A DNA stretch of 64,000 nucleotides from Umezawaea sp049997955 (GCA_049997955.1 JAEBDY010000017.1:186001-250000); one strand, 5' to 3'. Numbered from the stretch's first letter, positions 36,648 to 47,254 are shown. Notes: generated by a model not told the origin, from the letters alone. Numbers and translations are program-made.

Positions 36648-38309
36648 TCAGCCGACCTCGGGCAGCTTCGGCCCGAGCAGGTCGTCGGCGTCGACGATCT
36701 TGTACGCGTAGCCCTGCTCCGCGAGGAAGCGCTGGCGGTGCGCCGCGTAGTCGGTGTCCAAGGTGTCCCGCGAGACCACGGAGTAGAAGTGCGCCTGACG
36801 GCCGTCACCCTTGGGGCGCAACAACCTCCCCAGTCGCTGGGCCTCCTCCTGCCGGGACCCGAAGGTGCCGGACACCTGCACCGCCACCGAGGCCTCCGGC
36901 AGGTCGATGGAGAAGTTCGCGACCTTCGACACGACGAGCGTGCGGATCTCGCCCTTGCGGAACGCGTCGAACAGAGCCTCGCGCTCCCTGTTCTTCGTGG
37001 ACCCCTGGATGATCGGCGCGTTCAGCGCCGCGCCCAGCTCGTCCAACTGGTCCAGGTACGCGCCGATCACGAGCGTCGGCTCACCGGGGTGCTTGTCCAG
37101 GATCGCTTGCACCACGGGCATCTTCGTGCGCGCCGTGGAGCAGAGCTTGTACCGCTCCTCCGGCTCGGCGGTCGCGTACAGGAGCCGCTCGTTGTCGGTC
37201 AGCGTGACGCGGACCTCGGTGCACTCCGCGGGCGCGATCCAGCCCTGCGCCTCGATGTCGCGCCACGGCACGTCGTACCGCTTCGGCCCGATGAGCGAGA
37301 ACACGTCGCCCTCCTGGCCGTCCTCGCGCACCAGCGTCGCCGTCAGACCGAGGCGGCGCCGGGACTGCAGGTCCGCCGTCATGCGGAAGACGGGCGCGGG
37401 GAGCAGGTGCACCTCGTCGTAGACGATCAGGCCCCAGTCGCGCGAGTCGAACAGCTCCAGGTGCTTGTACTCGCCCTTGGACTTGCGGGTGATCACCTGG
37501 TACGTGGCGATGGTGACCGGCCGGATCTCCTTGCGCTCGCCCGAATACTCGCCGATCTCCTCCTCGGTCAACGACGTGCGCGCGATCAGCTCGCGCTTCC
37601 ACTGCCTGCCCGCGACGGTGTTCGTCACCAGGATCAGCGTGGTCGCCTGGGCCTCGGCCATCGCCGCGGCGCCGACCAGCGTCTTGCCCGCACCGCAGGG
37701 GAGCACGACGACACCGGAGCCGCCCGCCCAGAACGCCTGGGCTGCCATCCGCTGGTAGTCGCGCAGCTGCCAGCCGTCCTCGGCCAGCGAGATCGGGTGC
37801 GCCTCGCCGTCGACGTAGCCCGCGAGGTCCTCGGCGGGCCAGCCGATCTTCAGGAGCACCTGCTTGAGCCTGCCGCGCTCGCTCGGGTGCACGGCGATCG
37901 TGTCCGGGTCGATGCGCTCGCCGAGCATCGGCGCTATCTTCTTGTGCCTCAGCACCTCTTCGAGGACCGCTCGGTCCACTGTGCTCAGCACCAGGCCGTG
38001 CACGGGGTTGTTCGCCAGCTGCAACCTGCCGAAGCGGCTCATGGTGTCGACGACGTCGACGAGCAGCGGCTGCGGCACGGGGTAGCGCGAGAACCGCACC
38101 AGTGCGTCTACGACCTGTTCCGCGTCGTGTCCGGCGGCGCGGGCGTTCCACAAGGCGAGGGGGGTGACCCGGTAGGTGTGCACGTGTTCGGGTGCGCGCT
38201 CCAGCTCCGCGAACGGGGCGATGGAGGTGCGCGCCTCGTCAGCGAGCGGGTGGTCGACCTCCAGCAGCAAGGTCTTGTCTGACTGGACGATCAACGGGCC
38301 GTCGGTCAC
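36648..38309 (-). CDS. XPB-type DNA repair helicase
   Basis: A 553-residue superfamily 2 helicase of the bacterial XPB (ERCC3) group. An N-terminal damage-recognition-like domain (about residues 1-180) is followed by Walker A LPCGAGKT, the DEVH box in LIVYDEVHLL, TATLVRED (motif III with the RED element) and motif VI QRLGRLLRP. GTG 38309 follows ACAGGAG at 9 nt. In mycobacteria the homologue lies next to the helicase-associated gene found here at 48736; in this genome about 10 kb of other genes separate them. Confidence 0.95.
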   Translation of the reverse strand: MTDGPLIVQSDKTLLLEVDHPLADEARTSIAPFAELERAPEHVHTYRVTPLALWNARAAGHDAEQVVDALVRFSRYPVPQPLLVDVVDTMSRFGRLQLANNPVHGLVLSTVDRAVLEEVLRHKKIAPMLGERIDPDTIAVHPSERGRLKQVLLKIGWPAEDLAGYVDGEAHPISLAEDGWQLRDYQRMAAQAFWAGGSGVVVLPCGAGKTLVGAAAMAEAQATTLILVTNTVAGRQWKRELIARTSLTEEEIGEYSGERKEIRPVTIATYQVITRKSKGEYKHLELFDSRDWGLIVYDEVHLLPAPVFRMTADLQSRRRLGLTATLVREDGQEGDVFSLIGPKRYDVPWRDIEAQGWIAPAECTEVRVTLTDNERLLYATAEPEERYKLCSTARTKMPVVQAILDKHPGEPTLVIGAYLDQLDELGAALNAPIIQGSTKNREREALFDAFRKGEIRTLVVSKVANFSIDLPEASVAVQVSGTFGSRQEEAQRLGRLLRPKGDGRQAHFYSVVSRDTLDTDYAAHRQRFLAEQGYAYKIVDADDLLGPKLPEVG

Positions 38310-38506
38310 GGGTGCCGGCTCCTGTCGGTTGGCGTTCTTCCATTGTCACAACAACGCGCAAGCCGCAGGCAGTCCCGTGGCCCACCGCGGCCCCGAGGCG
38401 ACGCCGAGCACCTGGCGGCGGTTTGGTAGAACTCTCCAAAACCAGCAATCGGGTGCCTACGTTCTGCTAGGTCCGGACACCCACGGGACCTCCAGCAAAG
38501 GTGATC

Positions 38507-40336
38507 ATGAGCAACGAGTCGACTCCCGACCCCACGTCCGACGACGCGGCGAAGACCGCGCCCCCGGCATCGGAAGCCGCCCCTGACGCCGCCGCGACAC
38601 CCGCACCCGCTCCGGACGAGGCGCCTGCTGCCAAGCCCGCGGTCAAGCGCGCGCCCAGGCCGAGGAAGACCGCCGCCAAGCCCGCCGCCGCCGAGGGGGC
38701 GGAGACCGCGGAGGTCGCGGCGGAGGCGGCGCCCGCCAAACCCGTCGCCAAGCGGGCTCCCAGGCCGAGGAAGGCACCGGCCAAGCCCGCCGCCGAGACC
38801 ATCGGGACGGCGGAGGCCGCAGAGGCTCCGGCAGCCCCGATCGCCCCGGCGTCCGCGGTGGACCCCGTGGCCGCCGACCCGGTGACCGAGCCGGTCCCCG
38901 CGGTCGTCAAGCCCTCGGTCAGGCGGACCAGGGCCGCGAAGCCCGCCGCCAAGGCCGCCGCGCCCGTCGCGGCGCAGGAGCAGGCCCCGGAACCCGCCGA
39001 GCCGGTCACCGCGCCGGTGCCGGTCCCGACGGCCACCGAGGTCGCCAAGCCCGCCGAGGTCACGACGTCCGCCGAGGTCACGACGTCCGCCGAGGTCACG
39101 AGGCCCGTCGAGCCGGTGACGGAACCGGTGCCGGTTCCCACGAACGCCGAAATCGCCAAGCCCGCCGAGGTCAAGAGGCCTGTCGAGCCCGTGCCGGTTC
39201 CCGCGACCGCCGAGGTCGACAAGCCCGCCCCGGTCGAGGAGGAGCCGGTCACCGAGGCCCTGCCGATCCTCACCCCCACCGGGCCCGCCGAGCCCGTGCG
39301 GGCGAAGGACGAGCCCGAGGAGCCGGTGACCGAGGCCCTGCCGATCCTCACCCCGACCGGGCCCGCCGAACCGGCGAAGCCCGCCGAGCCGGCGCCCGTC
39401 GCCGCTCCGGCCGCGGTCGTCGAACCGGCGAAGCCCGCCGAGCCCGCGCCCGTGGCGGCTTCCGCGAAGCCGGCCGAGGAGCCGGTCGTCGCTTCCGAGA
39501 AGCCCGTCGACGAGCCCGTGGCCACTCCGGTGGAGCCCGCCGACGAGCCCGCGAAGCCCGCCGGGTCGGCTCCCGTGGCCGCTTCCGCGAAGCCCGTGGA
39601 GTCGGCGTCCGTGGCCGCTTCCGCGAAGCTCGCGGAGGCCCCGGTCGCCACCCCCGTGGAGGCCCCGGAGCCGGTGAAGGCCGCCGACCAGCCGACCGGC
39701 CCCGCTCCCGCGGCACCCGCCCCGCAGGCAGCCCCAGGGGTTCCCCAGCAGGCCGCGGACGGCTCGGCCAACGTCCTCTACCGGAAGCCCAAGCCGGAGG
39801 ACGACGAGGAGGACGAGGGCCCCTCGCGGAACTGGGGTCGGCTGATCGCGATCGTCGCCGTGGTGATCGTCCTGATCGCGGGCATCGTCTACGCCGTCAC
39901 CGCGTTCGGCGGTGGCGACGACCCAAAAGACGCCTCGGCCGGTGACTGCGTGAGCCTCTCGGCCAAGTCGCTCGAGGAGTCGGAGACGGTCAAAACGGTC
40001 GACTGCGACGACAACAATGCCCTGCTGAAGGTGGGCAAGGTGATCGGCAACGACACCGAGTCGTGCCCGGAGACGACCTTCTACCAGCAGTACCCGGTCG
40101 ACGGGAAGCCCACGCAGGGCTTCCGGCTGTGCCTGCTGCCGAACCTGGCCGAGGGGTCCTGCTACCAGCTCGACGAGAGCGCGAACTACGTCAAGGCCGA
40201 GTGCAAGGGGGTCGAGGCCCTCAAGGTGGTCAAGGTCATCGAGGGGACCGACGACACGAGCCAGTGCCCGGACGGCGCGGGCGAGTCGTACCCGGAACCG
40301 AAGGTGACGTACTGCTTCGCACCCGCCGAGAGCTGA
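38507..40336 (+). CDS. LppU/SCO3897-like membrane protein with long low-complexity N-terminus (paralogue 1)
   Basis: A 609-residue protein. Residues 1 to about 430 are a cytoplasmic low-complexity tract rich in Ala, Pro, Lys, Glu and Val, with imperfect repeats such as KPAEVTTSAEVTTSAEV and two copies of VTEALPILTPTGPAEP. A single transmembrane helix (about 444-466) leads to an outer domain of ~130 residues with eight cysteines in two four-Cys halves (GDC...DC...SC...LC, then SC...EC...QC...YC). The two genes downstream carry the same outer domain. ATG 38507 has AAAGG upstream. The lysine-alanine-proline tract could bind nucleic acid or membrane; function unknown. Confidence 0.85.
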   Translation: MSNESTPDPTSDDAAKTAPPASEAAPDAAATPAPAPDEAPAAKPAVKRAPRPRKTAAKPAAAEGAETAEVAAEAAPAKPVAKRAPRPRKAPAKPAAETIGTAEAAEAPAAPIAPASAVDPVAADPVTEPVPAVVKPSVRRTRAAKPAAKAAAPVAAQEQAPEPAEPVTAPVPVPTATEVAKPAEVTTSAEVTTSAEVTRPVEPVTEPVPVPTNAEIAKPAEVKRPVEPVPVPATAEVDKPAPVEEEPVTEALPILTPTGPAEPVRAKDEPEEPVTEALPILTPTGPAEPAKPAEPAPVAAPAAVVEPAKPAEPAPVAASAKPAEEPVVASEKPVDEPVATPVEPADEPAKPAGSAPVAASAKPVESASVAASAKLAEAPVATPVEAPEPVKAADQPTGPAPAAPAPQAAPGVPQQAADGSANVLYRKPKPEDDEEDEGPSRNWGRLIAIVAVVIVLIAGIVYAVTAFGGGDDPKDASAGDCVSLSAKSLEESETVKTVDCDDNNALLKVGKVIGNDTESCPETTFYQQYPVDGKPTQGFRLCLLPNLAEGSCYQLDESANYVKAECKGVEALKVVKVIEGTDDTSQCPDGAGESYPEPKVTYCFAPAES

Positions 40337-40347
40337 TCGGAGCTTGA

Positions 40348-40405
40348 TCCCGTACCACCATGTGGGAGTAAACCTCTACGTGGTGGTACGGGAGACACTT
40401 CTTTT
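40348..40405 (+). terminator. Rho-independent terminator
   Basis: TCCCGTACCACCATGT (40348-40363) pairs over 16 bp with 40378-40393 (one G-U pair) around a 14-nt loop, and CTTCTTTTTG follows. It ends transcription from the first paralogue. Confidence 0.92.
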
Positions 40406-40451
40406 TGCCACTTTTCGGTGAATACCGTCAACTCGCCGAGCGCCGGTGCCG

Positions 40452-40928
40452 ATGTCCAGCACCATGCGCAAGATCGTCACCGGTCTCGGTGTGGTTGCCC
40501 TCGTCCTGCTCGGCGTGTACGCCCTCGGCTTCTTCGACAGCGAGCAGCCGCCGGTGCCCGTCGGCCAGTGCGCCAGCGTCTCCCGCGCCGCTGACGCCCC
40601 CCGCTTCACCCCTCTGGACTGCGGTTCCGACCAGGCGAACGTCAAGGTCGCCAAGGTCGTGGCCCAGACCGGGGAGGGCTGCCCCGCGGGTGGTTCCAGC
40701 TACTCGACCTTCACCTCCAGCGTCACCCTGTGCCTGATCCCGAACCTCGTCGAAGGCTCCTGCTACGGCCAGGACCGGGTCGCCGGACTGCTGAAGGTGC
40801 CGTGCGGCACCGCCCAGTCGGTCAAGGTCGCGAAGGTCCTCGGCGGCGGCGCGGCGTGCGGGGAGCAACGCGCTGTGTCATACCCGGAACCCGCCGTGAC
40901 CTTCTGCCTCGCGGAGGGCGGCGCCTGA
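40452..40928 (+). CDS. LppU/SCO3897-like small membrane protein (paralogue 2)
   Basis: A 158-residue protein: short basic N-terminus, one transmembrane helix or uncleaved signal (about residues 6-26, IVTGLGVVALVLLGVYALGF) and the eight-cysteine outer domain (VGQCASV, LDCGSDQANVKVAKV, TLCLIPNLVEGSCYG, then YPEPAVTFCL). It lacks the long N-terminal tract of paralogue 1. ATG 40452 was chosen; GTG 40446 is in frame and neither has a strong ribosome-binding site. Even spacing and pairing of the cysteines suggest disulfides outside the cell. Confidence 0.82.
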   Translation: MSSTMRKIVTGLGVVALVLLGVYALGFFDSEQPPVPVGQCASVSRAADAPRFTPLDCGSDQANVKVAKVVAQTGEGCPAGGSSYSTFTSSVTLCLIPNLVEGSCYGQDRVAGLLKVPCGTAQSVKVAKVLGGGAACGEQRAVSYPEPAVTFCLAEGGA

Positions 40929-41006
40929 CAACGATGTGGTCACTTCGCTGCGCCGATCCGGGCCGCCGGCTACGTTTCGGCCTCCCGTGAAGCGAGAGGA
41001 CCACCC

Positions 41007-41771
41007 GTGAGCACGCCCAACTACCCGCCACCAGGCCCACCCCAGGGCCCGGTCCCGCCTCCGTACGGGGCGCAGCCGCCGCCGTACGGCCAGCAGGGCC
41101 CGCAGCAGGGTTGGGGCCAGCACCAGCAGCCGCCACCGCCGCAGGGCTGGGCGCCGCCGCAGCAGCCCGGCCAGCCGCCGTACGGGGCGCAGCCCGCGTT
41201 CGGCCAGCCCGGCCAGCAGCTGCCCCCGATGCCGCCCGCCAAGAAGGGCGGCGGCAAGGTCAAGCTCGTCCTGACGCTGCTCGTGGTGGCGGGCCTGGTC
41301 GTCGGCGGCTACTTCCTGAACAAGAGTTCGCCGTCCAGCGCGAACGCGGGTGACTGCATCAACATCATCTCGGCCAGCATCGTCGACCCGAAGATCGAGA
41401 AGGTCGAGTGCGGCTCGCAGAGCGCCGCGTACAAGGTCGCGAAGAACCTGGACAGCGCTTCGGACACGTGCCCGGAGGGCGACTACGGGTCGTACTCCGA
41501 GAGCGGTCGGCGGAGCAGCGGCTACACGCTCTGCCTGATGCTGAACGCGGCCGAGGGCGACTGCTTCAAGACCGAGGGCAACTTCGTCTCGGGCAAGACC
41601 AGCAAGGTCACCTGCGACGCGTCGGCCAGCTACAAGATCTCGAAGGTCGTGACCGGCAGCACCGACAAGGCGGTGTGCGGTGGCGACGGGAACGAACTGG
41701 TCTACTCCGAGCCCGCGACCGTCCTGTGCCGGATCGCGCCGGACGAGACGGGCGGCACCGTCGGGGGCTGA
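41007..41771 (+). CDS. LppU/SCO3897-like membrane protein with Pro/Gln/Gly-rich N-terminus (paralogue 3)
   Basis: A 254-residue protein. The first ~80 residues are Pro/Gln/Gly/Tyr-rich (repeats of PPYG and QPG), followed by a KKGGGK stretch, one transmembrane helix (about 85-105) and the same eight-cysteine outer domain (AGDCINI, VECGSQSAAYKVAK, YTLCLMLNAAEGDCF, then YSEPATVLCR). A GTG start at 41007 follows GAGAGG at 7 nt. The three neighbours thus share an outer domain but have different cytoplasmic parts. Confidence 0.85.
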   Translation: MSTPNYPPPGPPQGPVPPPYGAQPPPYGQQGPQQGWGQHQQPPPPQGWAPPQQPGQPPYGAQPAFGQPGQQLPPMPPAKKGGGKVKLVLTLLVVAGLVVGGYFLNKSSPSSANAGDCINIISASIVDPKIEKVECGSQSAAYKVAKNLDSASDTCPEGDYGSYSESGRRSSGYTLCLMLNAAEGDCFKTEGNFVSGKTSKVTCDASASYKISKVVTGSTDKAVCGGDGNELVYSEPATVLCRIAPDETGGTVGG

Positions 41772-41959
41772 CGGACGCGGGGACGGTCCCGGGGTCGTCC
41801 CCGCCCGGCCGGACGGGGCGACGGGCTAGACCACTGGGCTTCACGACGGCGCGGAACACGCGTGCCCAACCCCGGAAACGGGCGTGGGTACCGCTGTTCG
41901 GGCGGTGTGCGCGTTGGGCCAATCCAGTGATGGATCTTGACGTCCTCGCGGAAAACCGA

Positions 41960-41992
41960 AACGGGGCGGTCACCCAAGGTGACCGCCCCGTT
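41960..41992 (-). terminator. Rho-independent terminator after the substrate-binding lipoprotein gene
   Basis: A perfect 15-bp stem (AACGGGGCGGTCACC) with a 3-nt loop. On the minus strand it follows the stop at 42001 and is trailed by TCGGTTTTCC. It may also stop transcription arriving from paralogue 3. Confidence 0.92.
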
Positions 41993-42000
41993 CCAGTTGG

Positions 42001-42993
42001 CTAGTTCGTCGTGCCCGGTGGCAGCAGTTGCTGCACGTCGAGCCTGCGCGGCAGCACGTCCTCGGTGTCCATCATGTCCGCGACCCGCTGGAGGCGGATC
42101 GGGTTGAGGGACAGCGGGAAGGTGCCGACGGAGACCAGCGACGCGGTCTGCTGGTCGACGTCGATGTAGCTGCTCAGGACGTCCTGGACGCTGATCTTGT
42201 TGTTCGTCGCGGCCTGCTGCGCGTTGCGCAGGACCGAGCGGAACAGCGCCAGCGTCTTGGGGTTGCCGTCGGCGAACTTCTTGCTCGCCGCGTACCCCGA
42301 CATCGGGAAGTCCTTCGTCGGGCCGATCGCGGTGTCGGTCACCACACGGGCGCCGATGTCCCGCTGGGCCTTGGTGATGAACGGCTCGATCATCCAGGCG
42401 GCGTCGACGCTCTGGGACTCCATCGCGGTGATCATCTGGTCGAACGGGAGCTCGCGGAAGGCGATCCGCTGCTTCTCGATGCCCGCGGTGTCCAGCACGG
42501 CCCTGGTGGTCAGGGCGCCGATGTCGTTGTCGTCGGGCACCGCGATGCGCGGCGCGGGGATCTGGGAGGCGCTGTTGTAGCTCTGCTTGGTCGTGACCAG
42601 CGCCATCGAGTTGGCGCCCGCCTGGTAGGCCTCGCCCTGGAGTTGCAGCTGCGTGTCCTCGACGGCGACCTTGCGGAACAGGGTCACGTGGCTCGCCCAG
42701 GTGATGTCCAGCGTGGTGTCGAGCTGCTTGATGCCCTCGTCCTCGCTGGTCTGGGGCACGAGCTGGACTTGGAGCCCGGCCTTCTCGAACAGCTTCTCGT
42801 TGATCGCGATGCGGAGCGGGGCGACGTCCACGACCGGCATGACGCCGATGCGGAGCGTGTTGCGCTCGATGTCGGTGGCGCCGTTGTCGCCGCCACCGGG
42901 CAGCAGGCTGCACCCCGCGGTGGTGGAGACGACGGTCAGGGCACACGCGACCAGCGCTGCCGCACGTCGCAGAACATGCGCTCGGGTAGGCAT
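42001..42993 (-). CDS. ABC transporter substrate-binding lipoprotein (SsuA/THI5-like)
   Basis: A 330-residue lipoprotein with signal sequence and TAGC lipobox (Cys28). The mature part has RIGVMPVVDVAPLRIAINEK, FEKAGLQVQLVP, a TWASHVTLF hinge and SVDAAWMIEPFITKA, typical of the NMT1/SsuA group that binds small organic anions or pyrimidines. No permease or ATPase gene is adjacent, so it is an orphan binding protein here. GAGAGG precedes ATG 42993. Sulfonate, nitrate or thiamine-precursor ligands are all possible. Confidence 0.9.
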   Translation of the reverse strand: MPTRAHVLRRAAALVACALTVVSTTAGCSLLPGGGDNGATDIERNTLRIGVMPVVDVAPLRIAINEKLFEKAGLQVQLVPQTSEDEGIKQLDTTLDITWASHVTLFRKVAVEDTQLQLQGEAYQAGANSMALVTTKQSYNSASQIPAPRIAVPDDNDIGALTTRAVLDTAGIEKQRIAFRELPFDQMITAMESQSVDAAWMIEPFITKAQRDIGARVVTDTAIGPTKDFPMSGYAASKKFADGNPKTLALFRSVLRNAQQAATNNKISVQDVLSSYIDVDQQTASLVSVGTFPLSLNPIRLQRVADMMDTEDVLPRRLDVQQLLPPGTTN

Positions 42994-43479
42994 GGCACCT
43001 CTCGCCTGGTTGACTCGGGGAGTCGAGTTGATCAGTGTTCGTCGTCACGCGCCATACTTGCCGTCAGGCCGCCGGGGATGGTGGCTCAGAGGCAGATAGG
43101 TATCGACGTTCGGGGATGTTAACCACCCGGACGTATGAAGCGACAGCCCAACTCGATACGGTGCGTGCTGCTAGAGGCTTCCATGAAGCAGGGGCAGACC
43201 ATTACGCTGCCGGCCGGGTGGTACAGGTCCTAGCGGACCATCGGGTTCCTGGAGCAGAATGGGGCGCTCGGGTCAGCGCTAGGCTCCTGTACGGCAATTC
43301 GCCTGATTTTGCGAGTCCATACTTCGGTCCGGGGGAGAGGCCGGGGACACTGCTGCCGGAAGAGGAAGCCCAGGGTGGCCCGACGAGAGAGAGGTCCCAG
43401 CCAGTCCGGCGCGGGGACCGCAACCCGCTCCGATAGGCCCGAAACGGGTGACGGACTGGCTGCGCTACGTGATGCAACT
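42994..43479. other. Intergenic region between lipoprotein and conservon
   Basis: 486 nt without a supported gene, holding the divergent promoters. A 13-bp inverted repeat GACTC-GGG-GAGTC lies at 43012-43024, 19 nt ahead of the lipoprotein start, and could be its operator. I see no clear -35/-10 pair for cvnA. Confidence 0.5.
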
Positions 43480-46400
43480 GTGACCGAGTCGACGGGATCT
43501 GGAAAAACCGACGTGCCGCAGAACAGCGCAGCAGATGCGCAGAGCGCTCGTACGTCGAGCTTCCGGCTGCGCAACTGGCGCCTCCGGACCAAGCTGTTCG
43601 CCGTGCTGCTCATCCCGACCGTCGCCGCGCTCGCGCTGGGCGGCCTCCGGGTGCAGTCGGACCTGCAGAGCGCGACCGACTTCAACCAGCTGGCGAACGA
43701 GGTCCAGCTGGAGAGCTCCGTCGCGGACCTCGTGCAGCAACTCCAACGCGAGCGCGACCTGAGCGTGAGCCACGTGGCCTCGGGCAAGCAGATCGACCGG
43801 GTCGTGCTCGACCGCCAGCTGCGCCGGGTGAACGACACCCTGGACGCTCTGCAGACCAAGATCACCGAACTGAGCGGCGACCTGGACGCGGAAGAGGCCG
43901 ACCGCTTCCGCCGCGCCGCCGAGCAGCTCAAGCGCCTCAACAGCCTCCGCAACGCCGTGCGCGACACCGCGTACCCCTCGGACGCCGTCCTGCGCACCTA
44001 CTCCGAGTCGGTGGAGAGCCTCCTCGACCTCGGTGAACAGGCCATCGCGGGCATCAACGACCCCGAGCTGGTGCGGTTGCACCTGGCGACCAACGCGATC
44101 GCGCGCATCAAGGAGCAGGAGTCCCGCAAGCGCGGCATCCTGCTCGACGTCTTCCAGCGCAAGGACTTCCCCGCGGGCCAGCAGCGCCTGCTGCTGGCGG
44201 CGAACGCCGAGCTCGAAGCGGCCCGGAACGACTTCCGCAAGTCGGCGTCGCCCGACCAGGCGAAGATCTACGACGACACCGTCACGGGTCTGATCGTCGA
44301 CACGGCGAACGACATGCAGGAGTCGGCGCTGAACCTGGCGGCGACGAACTCCAGCCTCCAGTCGCTGAGCCCGGAGCGGTGGGACATCGCCTCCACGCTG
44401 ACGGTCAACCTGACCCGCGACGTGGAGAACCTGCTGCTGGAGCAGCTGCAGAACCGCACGGACGAGAAGACCGGCGCCGCCCGCGCCGCCGCGTTCCGCG
44501 ACTCGGGCCTGGTGCTCGCCGCGCTGCTGCTGGCGCTGGCCATGGCCCTGTTCGTCGCCCGCTCGATCCTCACCCCGCTGCGCATCCTGCGTCGCACCGC
44601 TCTCGCGGTGGCCGACCACGGTCTGCCGGAGGCGGTCGAGAAGATCCTCGCCGACCCGAACCCGCAGCTCGCGGCGCAGAACGCCATCGCGCCCGTGCCG
44701 ATCACGACCAGGGAAGAAGTCGGCCAGGTGGCGCGGGCGTTCGACGCGGTGCACGGCGAGGCGGTCCGCCTGGCGGCCCAGCAGGCCCTGCTGCGCGACA
44801 ACGTCAACGCGATGTTCGTCAACCTCTCCCGCCGCTCGCAGGCGCTGGTCGAACGCCAGCTGAACCTGATCGACCGGCTGGAGCAGGACGAGCAGGACCC
44901 GGACCAGCTCGCCAGCCTGTTCGAGCTCGACCACCTCGCGACCCGCATGCGCCGCAACTCGGAGAACCTCCTGGTCCTCTCCGGCACCGACCTCTCGCGT
45001 CGCCTCACCCGGCCCGTTCCCGCGGCCGAGGTGCTGGGCGCGGCGGTGTCCGAGGTCGAGCAGTACGCACGGGTGCAGGTCGGCCAGACCCCGGAGCTCA
45101 CGGTCCAGGGCCGCGCGGTCAACGACCTCGTGCACCTGATCGCCGAGCTGCTGGACAACGCGACCGCGTTCTCCGACCCCGTGACCAAGGTCACGGTCCG
45201 GACGGCGCGCACCCGCAAGGGTGAACTGGCGATCGAGATCCAGGACCGCGGCGTGGGCATGGCCGAGCAGGACATCGTCGACGCCAACGAGCGGCTGGCC
45301 GACCCGCCGGACGTCGACGTCGCCGTGTCCCGCCGAATGGGCCTCTACGTGGTCGCCCGGCTGGCCAAGCGCCACGACATCAAGGTCCGCCTGCGGGTCA
45401 ACGAGGACATCGAGGGCGGCACCACCGCGCTCGTCGTCGTCCCCGGCACGCTCGTCGCGCAGCCCGGTGAGGCCCCCGCCCCGATGGGTGGGCCGACCGA
45501 GGCGCTCCCGGACTACAACCCGGCCCAGCGCGCCAGCGGCATCGCGGGCGCGTTCAGCGGCTCGCCGCGCTTCGACGACGACGGCGGCAACAGCTTCCCC
45601 TCGCAGGGCGGCGGTTTCCCCTCGCAGGGCGGCGGCACGGGCGACACCGGGTTCCACTCGGCGGGCAGCCTGACGAACACCGGCGGCTTCCCGTCGCAGG
45701 AGTTCAGCCCCACCGGGAGCTTCCCGGCTCCGGACCTGAACATGCCGGTCAGCTTCGTGCGGGGCGACTCCGTCCCCGAGCCCAACGCGGTGCCCGCGTT
45801 CGGCGTCACGCGGTCGGACGACGACTCCGGGGTCTGGATGCCCATGTCGGGCGACCAGGCGCCGTCGGAGAAGGTGTGGCCCGAGCACGCCAACGCCCAC
45901 GACCCCGGTCCCTCCACCGGTGAGCAGACCCTGTTCACCGCCTACGAGGACCGGCACGAGGACGCCTCGGCGCCCATCCAGTCGGGCTACGAGACGACCC
46001 GCTTCGAGCCCGTGGTGCCCCGCGCCGCGGTGGCGGAGCCCGAGCCGGAGCGGCGCAACGGCAACACGCCCGCGCGCAAGGAGGTCGACCACGACCTCGA
46101 CGCCCCGACCGAGCGCCTGCCGATCTACGAGGCTGTCCTGTCGCAGTGGTTCCAGGCGGTGGGCAGCGAGACCTCGGCGGCCAAGGCGCAAGCCGTGCCC
46201 GCCGCGGAGCACCACGAACCGGCGCGGACCCCCGAGCCGGAGTCCGAGCCCGTGGTCGCGGAGCGCGAGGAAGTGGCGCTGCCGACCCGCAAGCCGAAAC
46301 CCGTACCCGCCGTGGCCCCCACCACCACCGAGGTTTCCGTACCCTCAAGGCTCGACGGTCTGTCGGCTTCGGGTCTCCCGAAGCGGGCGCCGCGACCCGA

Positions 46401-46809
46401 AGCCGCACCCGTCCCCGAACCGGAGCCGGTGGCCGAGGTCGAGGTCGAGCAGGTAGAGGAGCAGGAGGCCCCACAGATGCAGGCGGAACCGACCGCCGAA
46501 AGCGCTTGGCAGTCCCCGGCCGACGAAGGCTGGTCCGCTGCTCAGGCACTGCTCAGCAAGACGCCAGACGCCAAGACACAAGCGGGGTTGCCCAAGCGGG
46601 TGCCCAAGGCTCAGCTTGTGCCAGGGTCAGCCGCGCCGAAGATCCCCTCGGCGCAGCAATCGCAGCGGCCCCCGCTGCCACCACGGTCGCCTGACGCGAT
46701 CCGTGGACGGATGTCGAGTCTTCAGCAGGGCGTCCGACGAGGGCGACACGCGTTGATCGACGCTTACGCTGGTGACCAGTCGAGCCGGCAAGACGAGGAG
46801 CAGGAGTGA
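43480..46809 (+). CDS. cvnA: Conservon sensor histidine kinase-like protein (CvnA)
   Basis: A 1109-residue membrane protein. TM1 (about residues 39-57) and TM2 (about 345-367) flank an outer nitrate/nitrite-sensing (NIT-type) helical domain. A HAMP-like linker and a coiled segment with [18 protein letters not shown] follow, then a HATPase domain with N-box [12 protein letters not shown] and G-box [11 protein letters not shown]. The last ~430 residues are disordered and Pro/Glu-rich. Start GTG 43480 is the most likely of several. The stop overlaps cvnB (GTGA). Conservons act as membrane complexes coupling CvnA to the CvnD G-protein. Confidence 0.93.
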   Translation: MTESTGSGKTDVPQNSAADAQSARTSSFRLRNWRLRTKLFAVLLIPTVAALALGGLRVQSDLQSATDFNQLANEVQLESSVADLVQQLQRERDLSVSHVASGKQIDRVVLDRQLRRVNDTLDALQTKITELSGDLDAEEADRFRRAAEQLKRLNSLRNAVRDTAYPSDAVLRTYSESVESLLDLGEQAIAGINDPELVRLHLATNAIARIKEQESRKRGILLDVFQRKDFPAGQQRLLLAANAELEAARNDFRKSASPDQAKIYDDTVTGLIVDTANDMQESALNLAATNSSLQSLSPERWDIASTLTVNLTRDVENLLLEQLQNRTDEKTGAARAAAFRDSGLVLAALLLALAMALFVARSILTPLRILRRTALAVADHGLPEAVEKILADPNPQLAAQNAIAPVPITTREEVGQVARAFDAVHGEAVRLAAQQALLRDNVNAMFVNLSRRSQALVERQLNLIDRLEQDEQDPDQLASLFELDHLATRMRRNSENLLVLSGTDLSRRLTRPVPAAEVLGAAVSEVEQYARVQVGQTPELTVQGRAVNDLVHLIAELLDNATAFSDPVTKVTVRTARTRKGELAIEIQDRGVGMAEQDIVDANERLADPPDVDVAVSRRMGLYVVARLAKRHDIKVRLRVNEDIEGGTTALVVVPGTLVAQPGEAPAPMGGPTEALPDYNPAQRASGIAGAFSGSPRFDDDGGNSFPSQGGGFPSQGGGTGDTGFHSAGSLTNTGGFPSQEFSPTGSFPAPDLNMPVSFVRGDSVPEPNAVPAFGVTRSDDDSGVWMPMSGDQAPSEKVWPEHANAHDPGPSTGEQTLFTAYEDRHEDASAPIQSGYETTRFEPVVPRAAVAEPEPERRNGNTPARKEVDHDLDAPTERLPIYEAVLSQWFQAVGSETSAAKAQAVPAAEHHEPARTPEPESEPVVAEREEVALPTRKPKPVPAVAPTTTEVSVPSRLDGLSASGLPKRAPRPEAAPVPEPEPVAEVEVEQVEEQEAPQMQAEPTAESAWQSPADEGWSAAQALLSKTPDAKTQAGLPKRVPKAQLVPGSAAPKIPSAQQSQRPPLPPRSPDAIRGRMSSLQQGVRRGRHALIDAYAGDQSSRQDEEQE

Positions 46810-47225
46810 CGACCGCAGCTCAGCCAGGCAGCTTTGGTTGGCTAATCACCGACTTCGTGCGCCGGGTACCCGGTGTTGCGCACGCCGTTGTCGTGTCGGC
46901 GGACGGGCTTCTGCTCGCCGGCTCGCAAGGACTGCCACGTGATCGGGCCGAACAGCTTTCGGCGGTGGCATCCGGTCTGGTCAGCCTCACCGCTGGTGCG
47001 GCTCGCTGCTTCGAGGCCGGTGGCGTGAACCAGACCGTGGTCGAGATGGAACGGGGTTACCTGTTCCTGATGTCCATCAGCGACGGGTCGTGCCTCGCCG
47101 TACTCGCCGCGCCCAACTGCGACATCGGTCTCGTCGCGTACGAGATGACCTTGTTGGTCGAAAGAGTTGGACAGCAACTCACCCCGGAGCTGCGCGCTCA
47201 GCTCCAGGGCGTGGTAAGGCGGTAG
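46806..47225 (+). CDS. cvnB: Roadblock/LC7 protein (CvnB)
   Basis: A 139-residue Roadblock/LC7 domain protein: [37 protein letters not shown] and [17 protein letters not shown]. Proteins of this type bind small GTPases and act as activators or scaffolds; CvnB is the presumed partner of CvnD. GTG 46806 overlaps the cvnA stop. It is 29 nt from cvnC. Confidence 0.95.
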   Translation: MTTAAQPGSFGWLITDFVRRVPGVAHAVVVSADGLLLAGSQGLPRDRAEQLSAVASGLVSLTAGAARCFEAGGVNQTVVEMERGYLFLMSISDGSCLAVLAAPNCDIGLVAYEMTLLVERVGQQLTPELRAQLQGVVRR

Positions 47226-47254
47226 ACCTCATGAGAGCGTGGGGGTGAGCGGAG

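Noticed and set aside
41820..41835. dre-like sequence with right half CTAGACCACT
   Set aside because: The left half matches poorly and the site lies between converging 3' ends with no gene to control.
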